A DNA stretch of 64,000 nt, taken from NCBI RefSeq assembly GCF_000208865.1, contig NC_018395.1, forward strand, positions 2,325,920-2,389,919, read 5' to 3'. Each line of letters starts with the position of its first letter. Within the stretch, counting starts at the first letter, position 1. The stretch comes from Neospora caninum Liverpool (taxonomy: Eukaryota > Apicomplexa > Conoidasida > Eucoccidiorida > Sarcocystidae). Under the pieces are notes generated by a model. That model saw only the letters and a list, made by a program, of their open reading frames with translations, made no database searches and had not been told where the DNA came from. A program made the translations under genes and the position numbers. This document shows positions 46,039 to 59,800 of this stretch, piece after piece.

Positions 46039-49000
46039 TGTCCCGAGATGTCGCACGAGAAATAACGAAGACAGGGCAGAACGCCCTACAGAAGCAGGGC
46101 CATGAAAGACGTGAAGGAGAGGCTGAAACGGTTGGACACAATCGCGTACTGTGCAAGACATACAAAAGTGACAGGGCCTTCACAAAAGATCCGCCCACCG
46201 CTCCGTGGGAGACCACTGGACTCCGCTGGCTAAACCAGCGGTCTCGGCCGGGGGCACAGAAAAACAAATGAAAGAGCGAGGAACGAGAGAGAGACTGAAA
46301 CCAAAAAGATGCTTGGAAACACCAAATAATGCAAAGTACGTGTAGGCATCCGTCAGTAATTGATTGGCTTTCACTATAAACCAATGGACACCTGGTCCTT
46401 GCGAGAGGGAAATGAGAAATCGTGCTGGCGAAAGAAGCCACAGGCGGTAGCTGTGGTAACAGCTGACGTCCACGGAGTACGTGCATGCAACAGTGAAAAG
46501 GAACAGGATGCAAAAGCGAGATAACACAATTAAAAGAAAAAGCGTCAATTCCAGTTGCGGTATACAAGTACATGCGAAGCCGATCCGGACAACAGCCTCA
46601 CTAAAGGCGAGGCCCACGAAGGCCAAATTGTCAAGTGGAAACTGTGCAACGAAAGCGGGGCAGCCGACACCGCCAGTTCTCGAACACGCACCGACACACT
46701 CTGAGCCACATACGAAAAATCTCGATCTCTGTGATTCGCTCTAGTCAGATAACGCTGGCGTCGGCCGCGCAACTGTCCGCGCCGGAACTCAGACGCACGG
46801 TGAGGGGACTCAAACATGGACAGGACACTCGAAACGTGAACAAGGAACTGGATGGGACATTCTATTGCCAGCGCACCCCAGGAAAAAGCACAACCTGCAA
46901 ACGCCGGAAAGCTAGAGATTTCCGTACAAGTGTATGCTTGGATGGGCGGTCGAAGCCTCCGTGATCCACGCACAAAACGGGGTCCGTAGCTTGTTTGCCT
47001 GTATGTCTGGCTAAGAAAAAGCTCACGGCAAAACTTAATAACAGAGAGGGACAACACCCCTGGAAGAGACCTTAGAATGTCGGACGCACGGCCTCACACC
47101 TCGTTTTTTCTGCGTTACGAGCAAAGGCTGGAATAAGCCCGACGCAGTGCTAAGCGGAAGGTTAAGTACAGAGTATGGCTGTTGGCTTAGGAGCGATACA
47201 TAATGAAACTGACGAAAACCTTCCCTCTATAAACGGAAGGAAAAGTGAAGAGAACATATCATGCCGACAAAAAAAGCTAGAAAACTTGTCCTACTTCCCA
47301 AGTTCGATATTTCCGCCGAAATAGCCCAAAAACTATATGAGACACAAACTAACCGCGTCACTCTCCTGGCACGCAACGAGCCGAGGTGGGACGAAATCCT
47401 ACAAAGCTCGTAACAGCCGTAACGGGGGTCTGTGACCTTCTTGAAAAATCACAGCAGCCAACTGAAAAGCTTGTGATAGGGATGCCGTGAAGAGCGTTTT
47501 AATCGTAGGCAATACGGACTAACCGCCAAGGTACTCCTTTTATCTGCCGGCAGAGTACGAGAAAAGTAGGGTACTCGCTGACTCTATCTCCACAAATCGG
47601 AGAAACCCCGCTTAAACACAGAGTCACAGCTAGAATCACGCGCCGTCGCGTCTCTGATCGTCGTTCTAGGACGCTGCAGCCCCCGTTACGTTCCCGGCAG
47701 TCTGGGCTCTCCGTGGAGAAAGGAGGAAGAGTTCCGTTGATTTCACCTACTCGTCGACCATCGGCAGCTGCTGGGGGCAACAGGTGACCAATTGACGAAA
47801 GCAAACATAATTCATTTCTGTAAAATACCACTGCAGCTTTTACGGATTTTGGCAAACAAGAGAGTGACAGCGTACGGACACAGAATGGAGTTGAGGAGGT
47901 CGGTAGTCCGTATCAGAACCCTTTTAAGGTACTCAAACGTGGCTGTTTCAATCATAGTGAGAGCACGTCCCCGCTTTCGTTTTTCATAGGCACAGGCAGC
48001 TGCGCTGAATCCGTGCACTGAGAGAGGACATATCCTGCCAAAGTAGAGAACGGCGGCGTCACAGGGGACCACAGACTGACATGGAAAACGACGCGGCGAC
48101 TGCAGATCGCACCAATGCCGACATCATAGGTAACATACTGATAAGTGATGGATCCTGTTGTGTCACATATTTTCAGGAACGTAGGGTGATGGAGGGGGTA
48201 TTGCAACTCTGAGGCTTATCAGCTACGTTAACTCATGTGGTGTAGGTCACTTCGTCCACCAACAGCTTAATCAGTATAACGGACGTCAAAGATGTTCTTA
48301 CATGCTACACCGGAAAATCTGCGTTCCTTGGAAATCAACTCGGCACGACGTTCGTACCTCGAAGAGATCTGTTACAGTATACGACGACGGCTGATCATGT
48401 GGCGTGAGGGGGGAGTAGAAATATGTAATGTTTCCGCGCCCTCTGCCGCGTAGGGGAGGTGTTGAGGTTCTTTCTGATTTCAGAAAAGCAACAAGAATTA
48501 CAAGCATTCTTCAGTCCACAGCGAGGATTTATCGGTTCTCAAGCTTCCAAGAATCCACACGCGGGAGAGACCTAAGCTGGCCCCGGGGTAACCCCTCGGA
48601 AATAATCTCAATGTGCCAGCAGACGGGCTAACAGAAGAGAGCGTTTCTCTCGATTGAGCTGGTCTCACCAAATTCGCAGATTCCACAGAGCTCACCTGTG
48701 CTTGGGGAGCATCAAAACTCTCTCCATGTTCCGTTTTTTCTTCCTAAGCGCCGGATGAGGAAACGCAGACCAGGTGCGTGTCGGTTATGTAAACACTTGC
48801 CATTCAAATAAATGTTGCTCCGGGAGGAACTTGCGAATGCCCGCTTAGGTATCTGGGAAGCTCCTCTGTGAATGTTTGGTTCGTTTTCCGTTCTCACGTG
48901 ATTTTCCACGGATGAAGCAGATCTCGTTGCGAAAAGTGCGAGGTGCGGCCATAAACCGTACTGTTGATGTCATAGGCACAAAATGTGGGAACGAAACAGG

Positions 49001-50709
49001 GTATTTTGAAAACTATCCGTCGCTGTGGTTTTGTTGTTCCAAAGCGATATCATTCGGAATGTGGGCCGTCACCCGCGCTTCTTGGGACTTGCCCTTTCGG
49101 CGGTGGTACTCACAAGAAAGCCATCGGAAGCAAGATCGCTATCAAGTGTTTAAAGGAAACGCAGCCTGTCTTCTCTCATTCGGAGCACATGACCTTCCCA
49201 GCCACACAAGGCATCCGAGAAGGGGCTGCAGAATTTTTACCCGCTGCTATGATTGCCATTATGCTCGAGCACGCCTCTGTTCTACTGCCTACACTCCTCT
49301 AAACAGCAAACAAACCACACCCGTTAGACACACACGGGCGTTCCGTTTCCCGTATTCCTGCCCAGAGTAACTCATTCTAAGCGCCAATGAGGATCTCGCC
49401 GCAACCGCGGTTTTAATGTGTGATGAGCCGTGCCGCACGACTTACGGCACTACTCTCCTTTCCCGATTCCCAGAATCGCCTGCTTTACGGTGCTTTTCCC
49501 GCAGCAGCTTGAGAAACCAACGTGGCTAACGGAGGAGGATAAACGTCAGCAATGTCGAAAGAGGAATATTTGCAAGACTGACTGATGGATTCCCATCGTG
49601 AGATCTCTCGACGTTAGCGGGTACAGATCGTCCATCCCGGGCAAAGCACGGCGCCTCACGAGGGCTGTCCTAAGCGAGCTATATACTCTGGGCCCCGAAC
49701 CGACTAAAAGACGATCTCTGGGGAGGGTCAGGAAAAAGAAATCAACAATTGGAGCAAAACTCACAAAAATTCACACAAACTTTGTGTGGAATCCACATTT
49801 TATTTATCTTTTGATTCCGCTCACGCCGACAGGGAGACATTCAGCTAATGCAAGGAGTACAGACACCAAAGCAATATACAATTTGCGGAGATTGCCGACA
49901 GCGAAAGGGCGTGTGGCACACAATCCGCTTTCTTGCCGCGGCAACCTTTTCTCAAACGCTTTTTCCTGCGTTTCTCTTTAGACACGACCAAGGCAGGGTG
50001 CAGGACGGGAAGGAAAATTGCTGAATCACACGGTACCCTCTCGATTCGCACGGAAAAAAATCAAGAACTGAAGGCATGGTTTCTTGACGGAAGCACAAGA
50101 GACAACGTCCATGTTCCAGCGCCTGTCTCCTTTGTTTCTAACGTTCCTGGTTGTTCTTCGACGTCTGCTCCTTTCTGCTCTTCCCTTGCTCTTTTTTTTT
50201 CAGCTTTCTCCTTACTCTTTTATTCTTGGTTTGTCCCCCTTTTCTGCAGATTCTCCGTATGTCTCCCCTTACTCTCCTCGCTGTCTCTCGGTGTCAGATT
50301 GTTGCAACGTGGACATACATCTGGTTTGGATGTTTTCTTCCGTTTCTACCGCGAGGGTAGTAGAAGACGGCTTTTCTCAGTCCACATGAGCGTGTTTTCT
50401 ACTTGGGAGATCTGCACAATTTCGATCGTAGTGTGGTCCCGGTTCCCCTCGTTTTTGTTCGCTTCCTGCTGCCCGATTTTTGCTCGTCACAGTTCCGCAC
50501 GCTGTTCGACTTCGTTCTCTCTCGTCCCCCAGCCCTCTTCGTACTTTTCCTGTTCATCTTAAATCACCGGCTCAATATCATCTTTCTTCCCCTGCAGCCG
50601 TCCTGCCTTTTCCGCTTCTTCCTTCAGCCTTCTCGCCTCCTTTCTCTCCTTTCCACCTTTCCTTCTCGTTTTTTTTCCTCCTCGTACCGGGATCTTTTTA
50701 GTTCTCACA
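46039..50709. other. Divergent intergenic region, possible unrecognised exons
   Basis: 4.7 kb between the starts of the membrane-protein gene (minus) and RBM8A (plus). Composition is less GC-rich than in the genes to the right. Several frames read unusually protein-like but have no ATG start and no recognised family: minus 46180-46620 (strongly hydrophobic, preceded by TTTCGTTGCACAG), minus 47812-48060 (helical, basic) and plus 48985-49302. Chance cannot be excluded. A pyrimidine-rich leader precedes the RBM8A ATG from about 50100. Confidence 0.4.
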
Positions 50710-52682
50710 ATGGCGGATGTAGACATGACCGTTGACAGACGCTCGCCTTCTGTCTCGAAGAGCAGGAAACAGAAGGTGAGGATTTCTTTATCGGCTCTTT
50801 GTATCTTTCCCGTTCTCCCTGTTCATTCCCGTTTCTCTCGTCTGCTTTTCTAGGCTAACTTCAGCCTTTTCTGTTCCCGACATTTTCTTAGTGTCATCGC
50901 TCTACCGTAGTCTCTGCGAGGTGATCAGCTCTTTTGCGTCTTCTCCTGTTGAGCTCTCTCCCACCTTCTCTTCCACCCCTGCCGCTTTCCCGTCTTCGTC
51001 CCTTTCTCCTTTTCTTTCGTGTTCGCCGTCTTCCACCTTGTTCTCCTTCTTTTCATATTCTTCTTTTCCATCGCTTTTCGTTATCACGTTTTCACCGCCC
51101 GGCTTTTTGCAGGCCTTTTGGGTGTGTGTTTCTCGTGCAGGGGCGAGGCTTGAAGGAGGGAGGCCGCGAGAGCGACGGGCGCTACAGCGGCCAGGGGGGT
51201 GTCTTTGAAAGACTGGAGGAAAAAAACGGCACATCCGGAGCGAACCGAAAGGACGCGGAGAGGTCCAAGGGCGCCGCACCTGCGCGATGTACGTCTCTAA
51301 AACACTTTTCGCAGAAAATGTCTTCCCAACCCGATGCCTCTCTCTGCACTGCGCCTGGCCTGTTTAAAGTGTCTCGGCATGACACGAGGGAGATTGGGAA
51401 GCCCCATTCGTGCCCGGGATGGCTCTCCGCATACGCCGAGAAGCCCCACGCAGACAGCTGATGCCGTTCCTGAGGCAAGCGCGACGTCGTTTCATGGGCT
51501 GTCATTTCGCGTTCTTTTTTTTATGGCTGGGAGGGGGGCTGCTTGGGTGGAAGCTTGAGAGGCGTGGAATGAGACGGTTCTCGAGCAGCTCGGTGCCCAT
51601 TTCTCCGGAACTGTCGACGCGAAATGCGTTGAACTTCGCCTTCTGCCGGACATTTGCGCTGCCGTCGTTGCCTTTTCGGGAGGGGAAGCGAGACGGCATG
51701 GCGTTACCACACACAGAGCCACTGCGGCACGGCAGATTCTCCAGAGAGACGTGCATACACCCCACAAAGGGTTGTGTACATGGCCCCTGGGCTTCTCGGT
51801 AGTACCGTACTGTCTCGCCCTACCGTGTTTCTTTAGCATCTGTGCATGACTCGGGTTCCTGCCGAGGTTTCAGTTTTTTCTCTTTCTGCGACGGTCCACG
51901 CCTCTCCGACAGTGTTTTCTCCCGTTTCTGCTCAGCCGTCGAGGGGTGGATCATCGTCGTGCGAAATTTACACGAGGAAGCCCAGGAAGAAGATCTTCAC
52001 GAGAACTTCGAATCCTTCGGTAGGTCTACAGCCTCCTCTTTTCTGTGCAGCTGGCTGGGCTGTCTCACTTCCGCGTGATCGCCCACCTCCCTTGTGCTCG
52101 GTTGTCATCTCAGGACTCCTGTTGTCACCCGTCTCCGTATCCTTTGGCCTCTCGTGGTATCTCTCCTTTTTTCTTCCGCTCTGCCCCGTTTTTGTTTCTT
52201 CCCTATGCGTCGAGAGGGTGTCTCGCCCTCGTCTCTTTCTGCGTCCTTTGCTTTCCCCTCCTTTTTCCTCTCGACGACGTGTGTCGGTGCGGCAGCTGCA
52301 CGTTCCGCTTCGCTGCCTGCGCCCTCCTCGTGCTGCTTTGCACGTGGCACGTGATCGCGCGCATGCGTACGTGTGGTTCAGGCCAAATCAAAAACCTCCA
52401 CTTGAACCTGGATCGGCGGACGGGCTTCGTCAAGGGCTACGCGTTCATCGAATACGATTCCTTCGAAGAGGCCGAGGCAGCTGTCAAAGGTGAGGATGCT
52501 CTTCCTTCCCTGGTGCACGTGGCTCTTGCCGTCGATCCTCTTGTGTCCATCGATTTGAGGGCGCTTCTCGCGTCTCTGCATGCGTTTGTGCGCTAGGTAT
52601 GGACAACCAGCAGCTCTTGGGCCAGACCGTGTACGTGGACTGGGCATTCAGCAAGCCGCCGAGCGACAAAAAAAGGCGCTGA
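50710..52682 (+). CDS. RBM8A: Exon-junction complex RNA-binding protein Y14 (RBM8A)
   Basis: Five exons in phase to 163 aa: 50710-50775, 51141-51288, 51936-52019, 52382-52489 and 52597-52682. Y14 pairs with Magoh; the dimer locks eIF4A3 on mRNA upstream of exon junctions and influences export, translation and decay. The N-terminal 71 residues are polar ([19 protein letters not shown]). The RRM spans about 76-152: [16 protein letters not shown] (RNP2 region, matching the Y14 hallmark 'SVEGWI...HEEA'), [23 protein letters not shown] (RNP1 at 117-124) and [16 protein letters not shown]. The protein ends in KKRR with no Arg/Ser-rich tail like that of human RBM8A (174 aa). Introns are 365, 647, 362 and 107 bp. 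Sequence identity around the RRM makes the call firm. Confidence 0.95.
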
Positions 52683-54166
52683 GTGGAGACGAAAAACTTC
52701 CAGACGCGTGGCGGGGAGCACAAGAACAAGTGAGAGAACTTGCGCTCGGCGACACCACACAGGCAGGGCTGCCGCGGCGCAGTGTGGGCGCCCGTCGCGT
52801 GCATGCGCTACTGGGAAGGACAAAAGAAGTCTTGCCAGCGCGGTCGAGCCAGGTGGTACCTCGGCGAGGACGGTGGGAGCTGGAGGGGACACGATGCTGG
52901 GGACGCAAGGAGAGTGAAAACACTGATGCATGCAGTGAGGCAGTCGTGCCTCTCGGTGCTTTGTGTGTTTCGTTCGGCGCTCCGTGCGGCCGCTTTGCCT
53001 CGAGATCGCCGCTCCCATCTGCATCTCGTCAAGCAGCAGCTGTGACCGGTGTCGGCTGCGTGGACACCGGGCGCTCCAGGTTGGCGCGTCCGGGGTGTCT
53101 GCCGCAAGGGCGTTCCGAGGGCGAGCTAGGAGAGAAAGGTGCCGGGCGGGTGTGTGCGCGATCGTTTTCTGTTTTGGCGACGAACTGCATTTTGTCTCTT
53201 TCGTTCTCTCCAGACACGAAACTACAGTTCCTTCTATTGCGTGTGTGGTCAACACTGGGCTCCTCTTCGGCGTCGGGTGAGAGTGCGGTGTATGTACACC
53301 TGAGAAGAGCGAGCTCGAGACCACCGCTCCGCGCGTTCCCTCCCCGGCCACGGTTCGCTCAGCTTCCGTCAGTGGTTCGCCAGAAGAGAGCCGGCGCATC
53401 CAGAGACGGCGGAAGAGTTTCTGTGTTGGTTTCCGGAGTGAAGGGTGTTTCGGCGACGCGTGTTTACATGCAGACCACGACCGCTAGTGAGCGAAGCAGA
53501 GGCGTGCACGCGCGTTCGTAGATGCACACACCGACACACAAGCCTAAGAAAAGAACATGGAGCAACGCACCACCTGTTTCATTCCCCGCTTCCCCCACGG
53601 GGCACGATGCAGCGAGACAAGGCAGAGACTGAAAAACGCCAACGAATTTCTTCCCGGGACGCAGGAGAGGACTTCCGTCCACTTCCAGAAAAAACACTTC
53701 CGCCATTGCACAGGTTTCCAGTGGTCCCTTACGGGAGGTGTCTAGACACCCGTGGCGGCAAGGACACTGCACTTTTCTCAAAACGCGGCAGCGCGGGTTT
53801 CGCCCAGGCGTGGCAGTCATCGGCGAAGGCAACATCGCAGCAGGAAGCCGCGAGCGGCAAACGCCGGGATTTCCGGCCTTGCTAACAGCTACGTCTCTCG
53901 CTTGAGTGCCGAAGCAAGCACTCCGCAGGCTAGAGACAGACACACGAGCCCAAAACCATAACTGCGTAGTCTGGTTTGCGAGAGAACCCCACGCGCCTGG
54001 CGGAGTGCCGCAGCGTCAGCATGCCCGTCGTGTCTGAGCGAGCAAAAGGGCCGCGGAAGAGACCTGGCCATCCTTTCCTTGTTACCGGCCGAGCAAGCGC
54101 AATGCTCGTTCGGCGTCGTGGCCAGGCCCTCGCTATCGAGCAACCTGCCGGGAGCAGCAGCTGTTT
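52683..54166. other. Convergent 3' flanks of RBM8A and the TTI1-like gene
   Basis: About 1.5 kb with large overlapping open frames on both strands (for example plus 52580-53521), typical of GC-rich sequence. None starts at a supported ATG with a recognisable product. No microsatellite longer than a few units. Confidence 0.5.
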
Positions 54167-56844
54167 TCACCGTTGCTCACATCCCCCTTTGGTCTCGTTC
54201 GTCGCCACAGTTTCGTTGCGCCTGTTCGTTTTGCTGCACTTCCGCAGTGCTTCTTGGACTTTTGTCAACTCTTCCTCGTCAGCTTCCATTTGGAGGAACC
54301 GCTCGCCGAGAGGGCCGTAGGGTACCTGGAGCAGAGAGCGGCGCGACCAGCCGCTCGCCTTTCTCCGTCGTTGCATCGCCTGTGATTCGTCTGCATGTGT
54401 CAGCTCCTCGTCGTGGTCATCCTCGCCTTCAGCGTCCGTCTCGCGCGGGGTGTCTGTGAGCTGCGATCGTGTTTCTGCATCTGCGCATCCGTCGCTCGGT
54501 CTCTCGGCGTTTCCGTTTTTTTCCGCCATTGCGCCAGGTGCGTCTGAGGCCAAGTTTGTGTTTTCGCAGTCTGCCGTTTCGCGGGCAGCGGCGCAGGAAG
54601 CAGAGAGGAAATGCGCCCTCTGGTCTTGCTGCATTTCCCGTCTGAGCTTCGCTAACAGGGGAAGGCTCGCCTTCTCCGCAACGCGTCGCCAGCACTTCGC
54701 AGGGACCAAATGCCGTCGCGCAGTGCAAAAGCTGACCAGCCGGAGCAGACGGTCTGTCGACACTGCAGAAGGGGGAGAATGCGTAGAGGAACTCGAGGGG
54801 GAACGCGAGGGAGGAAGAGACGTCTGAAGGCGGGAGCAGATCTCGGTGAGGTTGGAGACGACAAAGAGCGGCTGCAGGAGAAAGCCATAATCAGAGTGGA
54901 AGAAAGCAAAAATAACAGGAAACGAGTGAAGCGCCAGAGGGTTGATGTGCCGCCTGTAGGTGGTGCACCAACGCCACGCGTGTCCTCTCAGTAACGCGCT
55001 CGCATTCCTTCGGCCGTGCTTGTTTCTGCCGTACGGTCTGAAACCGCCTTTGGCCAGTTCCGTTCCTCTCGACATGCGAGGATCGACTGCGCGGGTCTAG
55101 CCGCTTTCGGCACGTAGGTTTTGCACGTTTCTCACCACTTGAGGATCGATGCAGTTCAGGCGATGGAGGAGGCGGCAGGCCTGGGAGCGGAGGGACGGCG
55201 CTGCCGCGCGGTGGAGGCAGACGCATGCAGAGAACAACACCTCGCCCATGACCGAGGAGAGGAAGGACGAGGAGAAGGCCGAAGCCGGGGAAGCGAGAAG
55301 CAGAAGGAGAGAAAGCCACGCGTGCTCCATCCTGAAGAGGAATCAAGAAGAGGCCATCGCGGCACGCGAAAACAGATCACACCTCGATTCGAGGAAAAAT
55401 ACCATCGAAGCAAAAGACAAGAGCAAAGGACTCAGCAATGCCGACACATCGTGCGTGGTGAAGGGAGAGGAGAGACACAGGTTGGAGACGGAAAGCAGAG
55501 CATTGGAAGAGACGCAGACGCGGGAGCAAGCGAAGGGAACTGTCGCCTGGTCGTGTAAAGGCGCAGTGAAGAGGAGAAAGCGAGCTCGAAAGGCAGCTTG
55601 AGAAAACTAAGGAGAGGTTCGTCGAGACGCCGCAGCCTCAGAGGCGTGCCTTCGGAAACGCCCGAGGCTGCGACGAGCGACCGAAAGCAAGGACGGGCGA
55701 TGCGGGCAAAGAGACAGAAGAAGGGAAAGGTGAAAATGAAAAGACGAGAAACCTGGAGTCCAAGAACATACTTGAATTCGTCTGAACGGCTCGCCTCCTC
55801 ACGAGGGCCTGTCGGTTGCGAGGCACGACGCAGGCGAAAGAGAAGAGGCGGCAGAACATCAGAAGCAAATCTGCACATGTGTCAAGAGCAGAGAAACAGC
55901 GAGAGATGGGGCGTCGGTGAGTCCTTTGTGTCCAGTAGAGACAGAAAAGAGAACGCCGCTCCTCAGAAACGACACTGAACGACGACTGCTGATTGAGACA
56001 CTTGAGCCGACGGCGGGCGCGAGAAAGCAGATGCAAACCCGAATCTTGTGAAGACGATTTGCATGCGGGGGCTTCCTTTTAAGGGCTGAGGAGTCGGCTT
56101 GGCGGGAACCCGGCAGACACACCGACCCTCCAAAAGAAGGCGAAACGCGACGCACGAAACAGGTAAGAGAGCGACGAGAAAAGGAAAAGCAAAACACGAA
56201 AACTAACAAATTAAAGTGCTGAATAATGCCGGGAAGGCCGAGGAAACGAACAAGAAATATGGACAGTCAACTCTCACCGTTCTCGCACAAAGCTTCCCGC
56301 GCTTGCAGCCATGACGTGGACGACAGCTGCATGACAAACAAAAACACGTATACGCAAGCCTTTATAAATAAATAAATATATATATATATATATACATACA
56401 TACATACATACATACATGGGGATGCTTGCGTGACCGGCAAGAGCGACGGCAGGAGTTGAGATGGTTCGCGAGGTTTCAGCTTTGATTGGCATCTCGCGTT
56501 GCTAGCCTTCTCACCTAGTGTGATGACGAGGATAGGCGTTGGTGTTGTGGGGCTGAGAGACGGCAGCAGCGAGGGCCAGATCTGAGGCGGGAAAGAGACG
56601 CAGCTGCATGCGCACGCGATGCACGCGTTTCACGCCGAGACAGGCGCACAGCGACGCCATCGCATATCAACAGCGTGAAGAGGGCTACCCGAAAAACCCG
56701 CGCGAGGCGTCACAGCCCCCCTTGACTCAGTGGCGGACTGTAGCACTCCACGTGGCGACAGTGACACGATATCAACGCGTTTTTTATGTTCATATACACA
56801 CCGGCGCAGATTGACGCCCACAGATACGCATAACCTGACATCGA

Positions 56845-56886
<42 letters not shown>

Positions 56887-59800
56887 CGCAACTCTATACA
56901 AATACACATGTCTGTCGATGCATGTATATGCACATAAATGTTTACAGCTGCACGGACACGATGAAAGGCGTTGATGCACGGCCGACTCATACGTGGCCAT
57001 CAACGCGCCGAGTAAGCGCCGCCTTAATGCGCGAGGCCATTGTGGGGCGGGCGCGCTGCGCATCCAGAGAACCCATCAAAGCGGGATGTGTACCTCTGCA
57101 TACGCACGCGCGGACTCTGACGTTGTAGAGTCGTACCTCCTCACAAACTGCATCGGCGTACGGAGCAACCTTCCCATATCGAGACTTGCAGCTCGGCATC
57201 TGTTTCTCTCGGGGGTTGGACACGCCCACATATCTCTCTGGAGGTGTATACATCACGGTATATATATATATACATGTATACGCATGTCAATCTCTCTCTA
57301 TATAAGTTGTTGAAATGCCTCGGAGGAGAATACGCGTAGATGTTGAAACACAACGAGTATGCATGCTGCCCATGGCGTATGCTTATATATATATATGCAT
57401 GAATGTGGCTAGACTGCAAAGTAGGGGACAAACGGCATCGATGCAGAGAATGGGTCGGAGTGAAGACAAAGGCTGCGACTATACCTCGTGGGTGCGTGGA
57501 AGCAGTTCGCGCTTTCGGGTAGTGAGGACGTAGATACACCGTAGCGTGGTGAGGTGTATGTACACGCCGGCTGCGGGGCGGGGATCGGTGTGAAGGAGAA
57601 GACGAATGCGCATGAGAATTCGGGTCGCATGAAGCCTTAGACTCCCGTATTGTCCCTGTTGCGCCCAGTTCTTTCTCGGCCTCAACACGTTTGCGTTCGC
57701 CTTCGTCTTCTCGCGTTTCTTCGCTGTCTCCGCCTGGTGCACCGACAACAGCTTGTGTTTCCATTTTTCCAGAACGCCTCGGACGTCGCCGTCCCCCAAA
57801 GCAGCCGCGCGCTTCATGTCTTCCAAGAACAATTCCTCGTTGACCTCCTCGCCGTCGTCCGTTCGTTCCTTCTCTTCCTCCTCTGGGCTCCCTAGCTCGC
57901 TCTCGTCGGCTTCCTGATCGACGCTGAAATCCTCGTCGAAGCCCCACAGCGGCATCTCGGTCTCGCCGCTGACCTCGTCTTCGTCCGACGACGTGCTGTC
58001 GTCGCTGGCCTCACTGGGCGTCTCCTCCCGGCGCGCGCTCAAGTCGCCTCGGCCTTTCCGGCGCTCTGCGAGAAGCTGTTCCTTCCCGCGCTCACGTCGG
58101 AGCCGCGCGGGGTTCAGCAGCCATTCAAACGGCGGCGGAAAGCGAACAGGGAGAAGTCCAGAGGAACGCGCAGCGCAAGAAAGGGGAGAAACGGAGCGCT
58201 GACGCGCCCGCTCACGGAGAGACGCTGAGGCGGGCTCCGCCGCAGGTCCACATCTTTCCGTTGAGGTCGAGACGCGCGTCACAGGCTCCGTCTTTGCGAG
58301 CTCGCGTGGGTCGTCTCGGCGCTGCTGGGAGGCGAGCCGTCGCCGCTCCCGCCGTCTGCGTCTTCGTCGGCACCGATCTTCTGCCACGCGCCGGGTGAGA
58401 AGAAAGCTGAGAGCCGCGAGGACACGCAAGAGCCACAAGGGAGCGTCGCCGGGGTCGGTTTCGTCGAGGGGTTTCAGGTCGACTTCTCGAACGAGCCAGC
58501 CGCCCGGCCGCGCGTCCAACGACCGGTCGGCTTCGCCGCCGCAAAGCTCAACGCTGGAGCGGGCGACGCGCGAAGAGGTTAGAAGCGAGGCAGAAGGCGC
58601 GAGTGCCCCGAGGCCAGGAGACAGTCGGGCGAGGACGCTCTGGAGCTGCGCCTGTTTCTGCTGGGACTGCCGCTGCAGCAACAGACCGACAAGATCCGAC
58701 AGGGCGGGAATCATCGAGGGCGGCGCGAAGGCCACGACGGCGAGGAGCAGCGAGGCGACGTCGCTCTCGCGCATGTCCGCAGCGGCGGAGGCTGCGGACG
58801 CAGCGGAGAGCGACGCCCAAGCAGGCGGCGAAGGCGGGGAGTCGACAAGCGCGCGAGGCCACGCGGACGAAGAACGGGACAAGTGGAAAGGAGACGCCGA
58901 CGCATCTGGAGAAAGACGGTGAAGACACTCTGCCACTGCGTCGATCAACAGGTCGCCGTGCGCCGACAAAAGGCAGCCGACAGGCGAAGCCGCTGGAAAA
59001 GGCAAGGCAGAAGAGACAGACGCCGGCGCGGGCCGACGGCTTGGCGACGCAGAGGCGAGGTGGGCTGCCGAGGGAGTCGCGTGGGCGTTCCCCGACTCGT
59101 TCAGAGCGCTGTGGACAGAGAGGAGCGCAAAGTACGCCGCGCCTGCAACCGCGCGACTCGCGTGGCTTCCGAGGTGTCGATACAGCGGAAAGAGGAGGAA
59201 CGGGAGGAGCTTTGCGAGCGGCGCCTTTCCGCCGAGTTTCCCGAGAAGCTGAAGAGCTAGGTCGAGACAGCGAAGCAGCAGAACACGGTAGAAACTAACC
59301 AGAGAACGGGAAAGAGGAAACACAGCGGCCGCGGCCTCCCGCTGCCGCTCGCACCTCTCCGCCTCACGCCGGAATCGCGCCGTTCGTTCTCTCTCTTCTT
59401 TGTGCGTGCTCGAAGAGGAATGAGGGGCAAGGCCTAGACGAGACACACGCTTCGTCGTTTCTTCCTCGCCAACCTGGAGGCCGTCTCGGGTTTCGTCCAC
59501 CGCCTTTCCGTCCTCGCTTTCCCCGGCTCGACCTGCCACTGCTTCATCTGCGTCCTCGCTCTCAGCCGCCGCAAACGCTCCCAGGCCCTCTCGCGCGGCT
59601 TGGCTCTTGTTTCCCTCCCCTCGCGGGGCATCGCCGCTGGCCTCGTCTCCAGCAAGAAGAAACGATGCAGCCCGTGCCTGCGCCTCTTCGCCCCCGTCTT
59701 TCCTTCGGCCACCCCCGTCCTCCTTCCGGCTGTCTGTTTCACTTCTTTCCTCTCCCTCTTTTCGCGCTTCTCCGTCTTCTCGCTCTTCTCCGGCTTCTCC

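Noticed and set aside
52580..53521. Large opposing frames of 313 and 268 residues after RBM8A
   Set aside because: They overlap the last RBM8A exon in other frames and read as Arg/Ala/Ser-rich chance translation of GC-rich 3' flank.
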